Assembly (NCBI GenBank): GCA_002496955.1 | Contig: DALZ01000122.1 | Coordinates: 1-6,947, forward strand | Source: Euryarchaeota archaeon UBA128 | Lineage (GTDB): Archaea; Thermoplasmatota; Poseidoniia; Poseidoniales; Poseidoniaceae | Length of the DNA stretch: 6,947 nt | Direction of reading: 5' to 3' | Shown here: piece by piece, positions 1 through 5,928 of the stretch | Position numbering within the stretch: the stretch's first letter is position 1 | Layout of the letters: each line of letters opens with the position of its first letter | Position numbers and translations under genes: made by a program | The notes under the pieces: generated by a model | What the model saw: only the letters and a program-made list of their open reading frames with translations | Told to the model about the DNA's origin: nothing | The model's database searches: none

Positions 1-221
1 TCAGTCCATTGCTTGGCCGATTTATCGTTTCGATTAATTTCTACAATTGTCAAACTCTGCCAACAAGGTTGGTGTTCATCAGGTGCTTGGTCATTCAATG
101 GAATTGCATTTTGCCCTGTTGTATGGGGCAATATCAGATAACCCGGCTCCCACCAATTATTTGCCTTGATTTTTTCAAGCCAATGTTGAGTATTTACACT
201 CGGCACTATCAAATGGCGCAT
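1..221 (-). CDS. 5' part of a divergent gene, possible TYW2/Trm5-family tRNA modification enzyme
   Basis: An uninterrupted minus-strand frame starts at the ATG at 221-219 and is still open at the window edge, giving 73 residues beginning MRHLIVPSVNTQHWLEKIK. The translation looks like an ordinary globular protein: hydrophobic strand, amphipathic helix, tryptophan pair (W23, W24), then a GQNAIPLN stretch and an APDE turn. The order V..(T)...WL..L...G..W......G..AIPL....PE resembles the N-terminal domain of TYW2 (wybutosine aminocarboxypropyl transferase) and related Trm5-type class I methyltransferases. The SAM-binding core would lie outside the window, so this is a tentative family call from remembered sequences. 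The coding status is better supported than the name: the plus-strand frames over the same bases give no recognisable protein. An in-frame upstream ATG at 260-258 would overlap the dph5 start, so 221 is preferred. Divergent from dph5 with about 37 bases between starts. Confidence 0.6.
   Translation of the reverse strand, partial: MRHLIVPSVNTQHWLEKIKANNWWEPGYLILPHTTGQNAIPLNDQAPDEHQPCWQSLTIVEINRNDKSAKQWT
191..197 (+). promoter_or_regulatory. Candidate TATA-like element upstream of dph5
   Basis: TATTTAC is the most A/T-rich short block upstream of dph5. If it is a TATA box, transcription would begin around 217-222, roughly 25 bases downstream. That would give a short leader to the ATG at 259, or a nearly leaderless message if the ATG at 220 is used. 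It lies inside the divergent gene's coding region. No clear BRE is visible and the match is weak, so this is only a candidate. Confidence 0.2.
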
Positions 222-258
222 GCGCTTCGCCCTATCCAAGCAACACTGGGGTTTGAGC

Positions 259-1137
259 ATGGCGGAGCAAAATGGTAATCCAAAACAAACCGGTCTGTTG
301 CTCATCGGTATGGGCCCGGGCGGGATTGGTTCGATGACCGCCGATGCAGTAGCCGCCGCAACGGCTGCAGATTTACGTTATTACGAAGCTTATACGGCAT
401 TATGGCCGGCGACAGAGTTAGCAGAATTAGAGAAGGTTATTGGACGAATTGAGAAAGTCATGCGCCCGAGAATTGAACACCCAGATGAAATTCTTAATCT
501 GGCCACAGAACAATTGGTCGCTATACTAATTGTCGGCGATCCATTACAGGCAACGACTCATATTGATTTGCAACTACAAGCCGAGGAAAGGAATATCGCA
601 TGTGAGATATTGCACGGTATTTCAATAACTAACTTAGTGACTGGGGCAGTAGGGTTGTCTAATTACAAATTTGGTCGACAAACGACTCTGACCTATGCTT
701 ATTCTGGGTGGATCGCTACCTCCCCGCTGGAGGTTATCGCAATCAATCGGTTGTTGGGCCATCACACGCTGGCTCTACTAGATTTAGACCCAACCGGTTC
801 AGGAGAAGGTCAGCAAAAACCGATGAGTCCAAGCGATGCTGCCGAAGTCATACATTTGATGCTCAATAAAGTGAAAGAGGAAGTCGTCCATATCGAGGAA
901 AATGAGCAATTAGCAGAATTAAAGCAGCATGCCTTATCAGAGATTACCTCACTTGATGCGGAGTTGTTGCCAGTCGTACTCTGTAGTGATATGGGGACTA
1001 AAGATCAGATGATAATTTACACCACTCTAGTGGGGTTAGCAAATCTACCTGGGGGCAGAATGAATTGTTTGGTTTTCCCTGCAATTACCAGTGATGTTGA
1101 AGAGAAGGCTTTGCTTCGGTGGGTAAAGGAAGAGTGA
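259..1137 (+). CDS. dph5: Diphthine synthase (diphthamide biosynthesis methyltransferase)
   Basis: SAM-dependent methyltransferase that methylates the aminocarboxypropyl-modified histidine of translation elongation factor 2, the second step of diphthamide synthesis; cytoplasmic. The 292-residue product shows the class III (tetrapyrrole-methylase-like) fold signatures. These are the N-terminal strand and glycine loop LLLIGMGPGG (residues 13-22), YYEAYTA (41-47, compare the family's AEFYTS), VGDPLQATTH (93-102), HGISITNLVTGAVGLSNYKFG (119-139) and SGWIATSP (149-156), followed by LLDLDPTG (173-180). It is slightly longer than the ~265 residues usual in archaea, because of about 12 extra residues at the N-terminus and an acidic segment near 205-230. 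Start: ATG 259 is chosen because it avoids overlap with the divergent gene; an in-frame ATG at 220 would add 13 residues without family resemblance. It ends 4 bases before the symporter gene, suggesting one transcript. The identification rests on several collinear motifs and is firm. Confidence 0.93.
   Translation: MAEQNGNPKQTGLLLIGMGPGGIGSMTADAVAAATAADLRYYEAYTALWPATELAELEKVIGRIEKVMRPRIEHPDEILNLATEQLVAILIVGDPLQATTHIDLQLQAEERNIACEILHGISITNLVTGAVGLSNYKFGRQTTLTYAYSGWIATSPLEVIAINRLLGHHTLALLDLDPTGSGEGQQKPMSPSDAAEVIHLMLNKVKEEVVHIEENEQLAELKQHALSEITSLDAELLPVVLCSDMGTKDQMIIYTTLVGLANLPGGRMNCLVFPAITSDVEEKALLRWVKEE
1128..1134 (+). promoter_or_regulatory. Weak ribosome binding site for the symporter gene
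   Basis: GGAAGAG lies at the very end of dph5, with 7 bases between it and the ATG at 1142. It only partly matches a Shine-Dalgarno sequence, but its distance is right. It would let ribosomes finishing dph5 reinitiate on the next gene. Confidence 0.35.
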
Positions 1138-1141
1138 ACAA

Positions 1142-3220
1142 ATGTCAGATGAACTGCTCATTTTGTTTTCATTCTTACTCTTTATGGGCATTTTTGCTGG
1201 TGTTGGCATCGCTTCAATGTGGGTTAAGCAGGACACTACTGATGATTATCTTGTGGCTGGTAGAGGGATGCATCCCGCCCTTGCTGCGCTTTCAGCGGTG
1301 AGCACTTGGAACTCTGGATATATGTTCATTGGATTTATTGGTTTTATCTTCCTCCAAGGATATTCAGCAATATGGATTGCCTTAGTATCAACTATCGGTC
1401 AATTAGTTGCTTGGATTTGGTTATACAAGTATATCCAAAAAGAAGGCAGTGAAAGAAATCTACGTTCATTATCGTCACTGGTATCGAGTAAGTCTGGTGC
1501 CACAGAAGCAAAAATAGCCGCAGTATTGTCGGTGTTTTTCTTAGCAATTTATGCTGCTGCCCAACTAACGGCCGGTGGTGTAGCGTTGAAATCTATGCTC
1601 GGATGGTCTGAAGTTACTGGCATCTTGATTGGTTTCGTGCTCGTTGTTGCCTATTGTTATGCTGGGGGAATTCGTGCTTCGATTTGGACTGATGCGGCGC
1701 AGTCGGCAGTGATGATTGTCGGTTCGAGCATTTTATGTTTGGTTGCCCTTGCTAAAGTTGGCGGCATCGGCGGGCTGCACAATCAGTTAACTAACATCGA
1801 TCCAGATATGGTCAACATCTTCCCCTCGGGATTGAAATTTGGTGCTACTTTATGGATCGCAGCCTTCTTCTTGGGCGGACTTGGTGTCGCTGGTCAACCG
1901 CAGGTTGTTTCCCGTGTGATGACGTTAAACAATGATTCGGATAGAAAGCAAGCGATGGTGTGGTTCTTCGTTTGGCAAACCCCGTTTATTGCTCTAATGT
2001 TCTTGATTGGTCTTGCAACCCGAGCAATATTCCCCGAGATGTTAGCGGAGGACGCAGAAACCGGTTTGCCTACTCTTGCACAAAGTCTGAATCCGATACT
2101 CGGCGGAGTTATACTCGCATCTATTTTTGCCGCCACAATGTCTACCGCCGATAGTCAAGTATTGGCTTGTACAGCGGCCATAACCGACGACATAAAACCT
2201 GAATGGAATCAAAACCACGGGATGACAAAAATGGTGACATTGGTAGTTGCGGCATTTGCAACGGGGATTTCTCTGGTAGGTCAGCAATTTCCTGGGTTTG
2301 GTGATTCAGTGTTCGCGTTAGTTGTATTCGCCGTATACGGGCTGGGCGGAATATTTGTTCCTTTAATTCTAATCAGAATGGCGGGATATGAGCCTGACTC
2401 TCAGCACACGATTTCAATGATGATTGCAGCTCTACTCGGCGTTTTGGTATGGACATTGTTGGGCTATGGCGAAGATGTCTTTCCCTCTGTTCCTGGGATG
2501 GGTGCAGCGTTTGCTGTCCATTTTAGTCTGTGTTGGCTGCGCAACGATTCAAATTCCAACCCATTCGGGCGGTACAGCGTGCCGACCAGAGAAGTTGCAG
2601 CCATCGGCGCAGTAATTATGCTAGCACTCGTCGGTGGGATTGAATATTCATATCAAACTACTGCGCCAGATGGCGATTCGACAAGTGATAAGATGGGAAC
2701 TTATTCCGTCAGTGGGACATATTCCTACCATGAAATTGCAGAGGGCTCTGAATATATCGAAGATGGAGGTTCCCTAACAGTAACTAGTAGTTCTGATGAT
2801 GCGACCGACTCAGTAGATGATTTGAACATCGTTGGGGTTAGGGTGAGTATCTCTCATATCGATGACGAGACTTTAACGGGGCCGCTTTGCGTTGCTGCCG
2901 ACCCACCGCAGGATGATCTTGTTGAGGCGAGTATTTCCCATGAGGGTTTGAATCTGTCAGACTCGAGCACAGAGGCGTTTGACTTTCAACTAGACTGGCA
3001 TGACTCAACCATTATTGGTAACAATGTCAGTAATATGACTAAATCAGCCATAGAAGCCATGCTTGATGGTGGCGGTCTTGGCTTCGGAGTGCATAACCTC
3101 GAACTAGCTGTAACAGTCCAGAACGGTGGCGGTTTCCAGTGCAATAGTAATGATGATGGTCAAGAAGTTAGTTACGTAGTAGAATTGGTCTCGCTTGAAT
3201 ATCAAATCGTGATGGCGTGA
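1142..3220 (+). CDS. PutP-type sodium/solute symporter with a C-terminal extracytoplasmic domain
   Basis: Sodium:solute symporter family (SSS, TC 2.A.21), closest in motif order to the sodium/proline symporter PutP. Diagnostic blocks are DDYLVAGRGMHPALAALSA (34-52), GGIRASIWTDAAQSAVMIVG (175-194), GVAGQPQVVSRVM (248-260) and SIFAATMSTADSQVLACTAAI (327-347), whose S334 and T335 match the PutP TM9 sodium ligands. Hydrophobic stretches suggest about 14 membrane segments (near 6-27, 45-73, 75-96, 124-148, 157-176, 185-206, 232-250, 273-292, 313-338, 363-382, 388-413, 421-442, 447-466, 484-503). Residues ~505-692 are soluble, acidic, rich in Ser/Thr/Asp and alternating hydrophobics, with two cysteines (C583, C667) that could pair. 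With PutP's outside N-terminus and 14 segments, this tail would face outside. PutP is about 500 residues, so the tail is an addition. The substrate cannot be told: proline, another amino acid or an organic acid are all possible. Probably co-transcribed with dph5. Confidence 0.88.
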   Translation: MSDELLILFSFLLFMGIFAGVGIASMWVKQDTTDDYLVAGRGMHPALAALSAVSTWNSGYMFIGFIGFIFLQGYSAIWIALVSTIGQLVAWIWLYKYIQKEGSERNLRSLSSLVSSKSGATEAKIAAVLSVFFLAIYAAAQLTAGGVALKSMLGWSEVTGILIGFVLVVAYCYAGGIRASIWTDAAQSAVMIVGSSILCLVALAKVGGIGGLHNQLTNIDPDMVNIFPSGLKFGATLWIAAFFLGGLGVAGQPQVVSRVMTLNNDSDRKQAMVWFFVWQTPFIALMFLIGLATRAIFPEMLAEDAETGLPTLAQSLNPILGGVILASIFAATMSTADSQVLACTAAITDDIKPEWNQNHGMTKMVTLVVAAFATGISLVGQQFPGFGDSVFALVVFAVYGLGGIFVPLILIRMAGYEPDSQHTISMMIAALLGVLVWTLLGYGEDVFPSVPGMGAAFAVHFSLCWLRNDSNSNPFGRYSVPTREVAAIGAVIMLALVGGIEYSYQTTAPDGDSTSDKMGTYSVSGTYSYHEIAEGSEYIEDGGSLTVTSSSDDATDSVDDLNIVGVRVSISHIDDETLTGPLCVAADPPQDDLVEASISHEGLNLSDSSTEAFDFQLDWHDSTIIGNNVSNMTKSAIEAMLDGGGLGFGVHNLELAVTVQNGGGFQCNSNDDGQEVSYVVELVSLEYQIVMA

Positions 3221-3228
3221 CGGCCGGA

Positions 3229-4074
3229 TTACAGAATAAATCGCTGCCCTTGTTTAGCAATCTTCCAGCCCATTTCAACTACTGTTGTATGCTCTTCACT
3301 CCATTCATCGAATACTGGATTAGTGTGGTTGAGATGAAAGAATAGAATATCAGGGTCGCCTTGTTGTTTGTAACCTAGCAAATTTATTGTCTCCTTTATG
3401 GGTGGATGTGGTACCACATTTTGACTACGAGATTGCAGTTCATTGTGCGACCAAAATGTTCCGTCGAGTAAAGCAATATCCACTTCGAGTTCTTTCAGCC
3501 ACTGGCGTATCGAGGTGGTTTCGTGCAATTTCAACGTCTCTTTCCAAGTATCATGATCTGGAAGATATAACAGTGATTTGTGCTGACCTCTAATGACAAA
3601 TGCATGCATATCTGATAGTTCACCACGATGGGGCACTAGAATTGGCGTAATAGTGAATCCTGCATTACTGATAGTGGCCTTATCGCTAATCTCAGAAATC
3701 GAAAAAACCCCCTGCTCTAGCATTAATCGCCAATGCGGAGTTTCACGGATTATGCCCTCCATTCGCTTGGATACATGAAGAATTATTCCTTTCGCGTTTA
3801 TTGTTTCTCTCCCGAATAGACCAAGCCCGTCAATGTGTCCAAAGTGAGCATGGGTTATCCAAATTTCATCCGGAATACGGTTTTCCAATAATTGTAGTTG
3901 ACTACCTAAATGGCGCGAAGCATCAATAATGTGCAGTTGTTCCTGATCGATTATCCCTAGGGAAGTAGGGTATCTGTAATCGTTTGGCGATAAACCGATG
4001 CAGCAGGGCTTATTGCATCCGGGTTGGGGTCGTCCGCCGTCTTGGGCATTCCCAAGCAAAACCACCTCGACCAT
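3229..4074 (-). CDS. PqqB-like metallo-beta-lactamase-fold hydrolase
   Basis: 281 residues if started at the ATG at 4074-4072. The protein opens with the strand MVEVVLLGNAQDGG and a cysteine cluster (C20, C24, C25), comparable to the GSAAGGGFPQWNCNC start of PqqB. The metal motif is HAHFGH (75-80), a variant of HxHxDH in which glycine replaces the aspartate. Later blocks are VPHRGE (147-152), LPDHD (171-175), LLDGTFWS (202-209), VPHPP (221-225) and HLNHTNPVFDEW (247-258), in the order expected for PqqB-like proteins. I recall close motif matches (HxHxGH, HxNHTNP) in uncharacterised bacterial relatives, notably from Bacteroidetes. PqqB acts in PQQ synthesis, but no other pqq gene is in this window, so the substrate is unknown and no gene symbol is given. 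The frame continues upstream to an ATG at 4194, but those 40 residues lack family resemblance and would overlap the next gene; M at 4113 is a possible alternative. Convergent with the symporter gene. Confidence 0.82.
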   Translation of the reverse strand: MVEVVLLGNAQDGGRPQPGCNKPCCIGLSPNDYRYPTSLGIIDQEQLHIIDASRHLGSQLQLLENRIPDEIWITHAHFGHIDGLGLFGRETINAKGIILHVSKRMEGIIRETPHWRLMLEQGVFSISEISDKATISNAGFTITPILVPHRGELSDMHAFVIRGQHKSLLYLPDHDTWKETLKLHETTSIRQWLKELEVDIALLDGTFWSHNELQSRSQNVVPHPPIKETINLLGYKQQGDPDILFFHLNHTNPVFDEWSEEHTTVVEMGWKIAKQGQRFIL

Positions 4075-4178
4075 GCTAAGGCCACTATTATCTGCATCAT
4101 GAATCTGTTTCATTCGATGTGACGAGGTCGCGAAGAACTCAAACCGTACCTGTGATTGGACTGCGTTGAGGGGATTCA
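4075..4178. promoter_or_regulatory. Divergent intergenic region between the PqqB-like gene and the 582-residue gene
   Basis: These 104 bases separate two divergent starts and must hold promoters for both if the PqqB-like gene begins at 4074. TATTAT at 4086-4091 is the only A/T-rich block and could serve as a TATA-like element for the plus-strand gene, with a leader of about 60 bases. No clear element for the minus-strand gene and no inverted repeat typical of an operator was seen. Confidence 0.35.
4166..4173 (+). promoter_or_regulatory. Ribosome binding site supporting the ATG at 4179
   Basis: TTGAGGGG ends 5 bases before ATG 4179. The purine-rich GAGGGG core resembles a Shine-Dalgarno sequence and supports this start over later in-frame ATG codons such as that of M51. 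Confidence 0.4.
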
Positions 4179-5927
4179 ATGGCAAGGCCAACAAAAGTTG
4201 AGTTCCCCGGGCAAAAAAAGCAGCGAGTGCGATTGCGCGGCACTAAGCACGCCAATGAGGCAACCGCTAAGAAATTGCGAAAAGATTTGTCAAAATTACT
4301 CGACGACCCTCTGGCGCACCTACCCGAAATGGTTTGGAAGGGAAAAATGCGTTGGGGAAGGACTGATCCGGTAACTAAAACACTGAAAGAATTAAACAAA
4401 ATCATAGATAAGAAGCATGATACAAAATGGCTTGCAAAACGCATGATGGCAAAGCGCGGGGACCCCGTTGCAAAAGCGTTCGCTGGCTCCCTACATGCTT
4501 GTCACGACGAAGATTTTACTACCGTGGGAAAATTTGCATCGGCATCCTTCGGCTCTGCGTCATTCGTACGCAGGGGCGATGGTAAGCAGGGCTACCTCGC
4601 AGGACTGCAAAACTTCTCTAACGTTACATTGAGAATGCTCCCGTGGGAGGAGCACGCAAAACGTGGCATGTACTTTTTTTCTTGGAAGGGGGGTTTCGTT
4701 TGTACGGGACCAGACCCTACTCCCCCAGATGAATGGATAAACGATGTAATAGCAAGATCAAGATTTGATATCACTCATTCAGAGAAAAACGGCGTCAAGG
4801 TATGGTATACTTCAGGTATTGATGAAGAAGCAATAAATGGTGATGTCAAGCCAATTGGCTGCATTAAATTAGCCTTCAAAAATGGTATCAGTGTTTACAT
4901 TGGTTTTGATGACTTGGCTGCTGGAGATAAGAAAGATACTTCGTTTATTCAACACCTTGCGCTGTCTATGCTACCACCATTCCTACCATCAATCGTCGAA
5001 ATAACCGCAAATTGGCAGCCTGAGGGATGGCCTGAAGACAAACCGTTGCCAGATGATGCAATAACGGGAGTTGAGAAGATTCTTGACGCGTGGCAGGGTC
5101 TAGTAATGAACGAGGGTGTTGTGGCAAAAGCCATCCAACGGTCTGTGCTCGACGCAATTGAGGATGGCTTGATAATCGGTTCTAGTTGGCACCGATGCGA
5201 AGTTTTTGATGAAGTCAGTAACGCACTTGAAGAGGTCCCTGGTTCCAGTGATGAGCGTGAGCTGGCTGCGCATATTCTATTGGCATGCTATGACGCCGGA
5301 TTTGAAGAAGAGGTGGGTTTCAGGATTAATACCAGAGGTGAAACCTCTGAGAGGAATAACGCTTGTTTGGAAATTGTTGAGGGAGCTAGTTGCGGCGATA
5401 TACTAAGCGTGCTATGGGATGATTTTGGAATATCGGCATTAGAGGCTATTGGTATAGCCGGCGAAGAAGCAACAGAAATTTGGTCTGAACAACAGCATAA
5501 ACCAAAACCATTTGGTAAATTCTTGAAAAGTCTAGACGCCGCACGTGAAAAGGCGCGCCTTTCGTCAATGATCCCCACCAAATCTGGAGAATTAACTGGT
5601 GCATGTGGCCACATCATAGATTTAATCAGAATCGGTTTACTCGAAGGTTTAGGAAAGGCTGAGCGTAAGGCAACTGCTAGACATTCATCGATTTCAGAGG
5701 CTGCAGCATCATGGGCATGGCTACTCGCAGCAGAGCGTTCATCGGGTCAAGAATGGCATTTTGATAGTGATGCTAGGAATAAAGCAAGTGCCTGGATGAA
5801 AACGACGAAAACCCTACTAGAAATTGGGAAAAATTTACTGGCGGGCCCCCGAGACGAGATCGATGCTTTGCAAAAATCTTGGTTCGAACAGTTAGAACAA
5901 TTGAAGATTGATACTGGTGAAGCTTAA
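4179..5927 (+). CDS. Uncharacterised 582-residue soluble protein
   Basis: I do not recognise this family. The product has no signal peptide and no membrane segment, so it is probably cytoplasmic. Residues 1-100 are strongly basic and helical (many Lys/Arg, e.g. GQKKQRVRLRGTKH at 11-24 and KKLRKDLSKLL at 31-41), as in nucleic-acid-binding or ribosome-associated regions. Residues ~115-285 look alpha/beta, with aromatic strands (GMYFFSWKGGFVCTG at 163-177, GVKVWYTSG at 205-213, GISVYIGFDDL at 236-246). Residues ~290-582 are mainly helical and acidic, with GxxEE-type turns (EEEVG at 376-380, GEEATEIW at 428-435) and a final amphipathic helix (DALQKSWFEQLEQLK). Eight cysteines (108, 175, 228, 340, 370, 396, 405, 476) are scattered with no zinc-finger spacing. 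Start ATG 4179 follows a plausible ribosome binding site. A continuous long frame with ordinary amino-acid composition makes coding status secure; function is unknown. It stands alone between a divergent and a convergent gene. Confidence 0.85.
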   Translation: MARPTKVEFPGQKKQRVRLRGTKHANEATAKKLRKDLSKLLDDPLAHLPEMVWKGKMRWGRTDPVTKTLKELNKIIDKKHDTKWLAKRMMAKRGDPVAKAFAGSLHACHDEDFTTVGKFASASFGSASFVRRGDGKQGYLAGLQNFSNVTLRMLPWEEHAKRGMYFFSWKGGFVCTGPDPTPPDEWINDVIARSRFDITHSEKNGVKVWYTSGIDEEAINGDVKPIGCIKLAFKNGISVYIGFDDLAAGDKKDTSFIQHLALSMLPPFLPSIVEITANWQPEGWPEDKPLPDDAITGVEKILDAWQGLVMNEGVVAKAIQRSVLDAIEDGLIIGSSWHRCEVFDEVSNALEEVPGSSDERELAAHILLACYDAGFEEEVGFRINTRGETSERNNACLEIVEGASCGDILSVLWDDFGISALEAIGIAGEEATEIWSEQQHKPKPFGKFLKSLDAAREKARLSSMIPTKSGELTGACGHIIDLIRIGLLEGLGKAERKATARHSSISEAAASWAWLLAAERSSGQEWHFDSDARNKASAWMKTTKTLLEIGKNLLAGPRDEIDALQKSWFEQLEQLKIDTGEA

Positions 5928-5928
5928 T

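Noticed and set aside
9..278. Plus-strand open frame at the left edge
   Set aside because: It overlaps both the minus-strand partial gene and the start of dph5, and its translation is rich in Cys, Ile and Phe without any domain resemblance. It is the complementary shadow of the minus-strand gene.
1894..2287. Two overlapping minus-strand frames within the symporter gene
   Set aside because: The plus-strand frame here encodes conserved symporter motifs, including the TM9 MST block, so these are shadows.
3221..3228. CGGCCG palindrome between convergent stops as a possible terminator
   Set aside because: It is only 6 bases with no loop and no T-tract, too short to act as a hairpin terminator.
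4075..4194. 40-residue N-terminal extension of the PqqB-like protein
   Set aside because: The extension has no family resemblance, would overlap the start of the divergent 582-residue gene and precedes a typical MVEVVLLGNAQDGG start.
4139..4444. Minus-strand open frame over the start of the 582-residue gene
   Set aside because: It lies antisense to a long real gene, has a biased Ser/Phe/Arg composition and no recognisable motif.
5288..5617. 109-residue minus-strand open frame inside the 582-residue gene
   Set aside because: It is fully antisense to a gene with a much better protein sequence, and the Ser/Pro-rich translation matches nothing.
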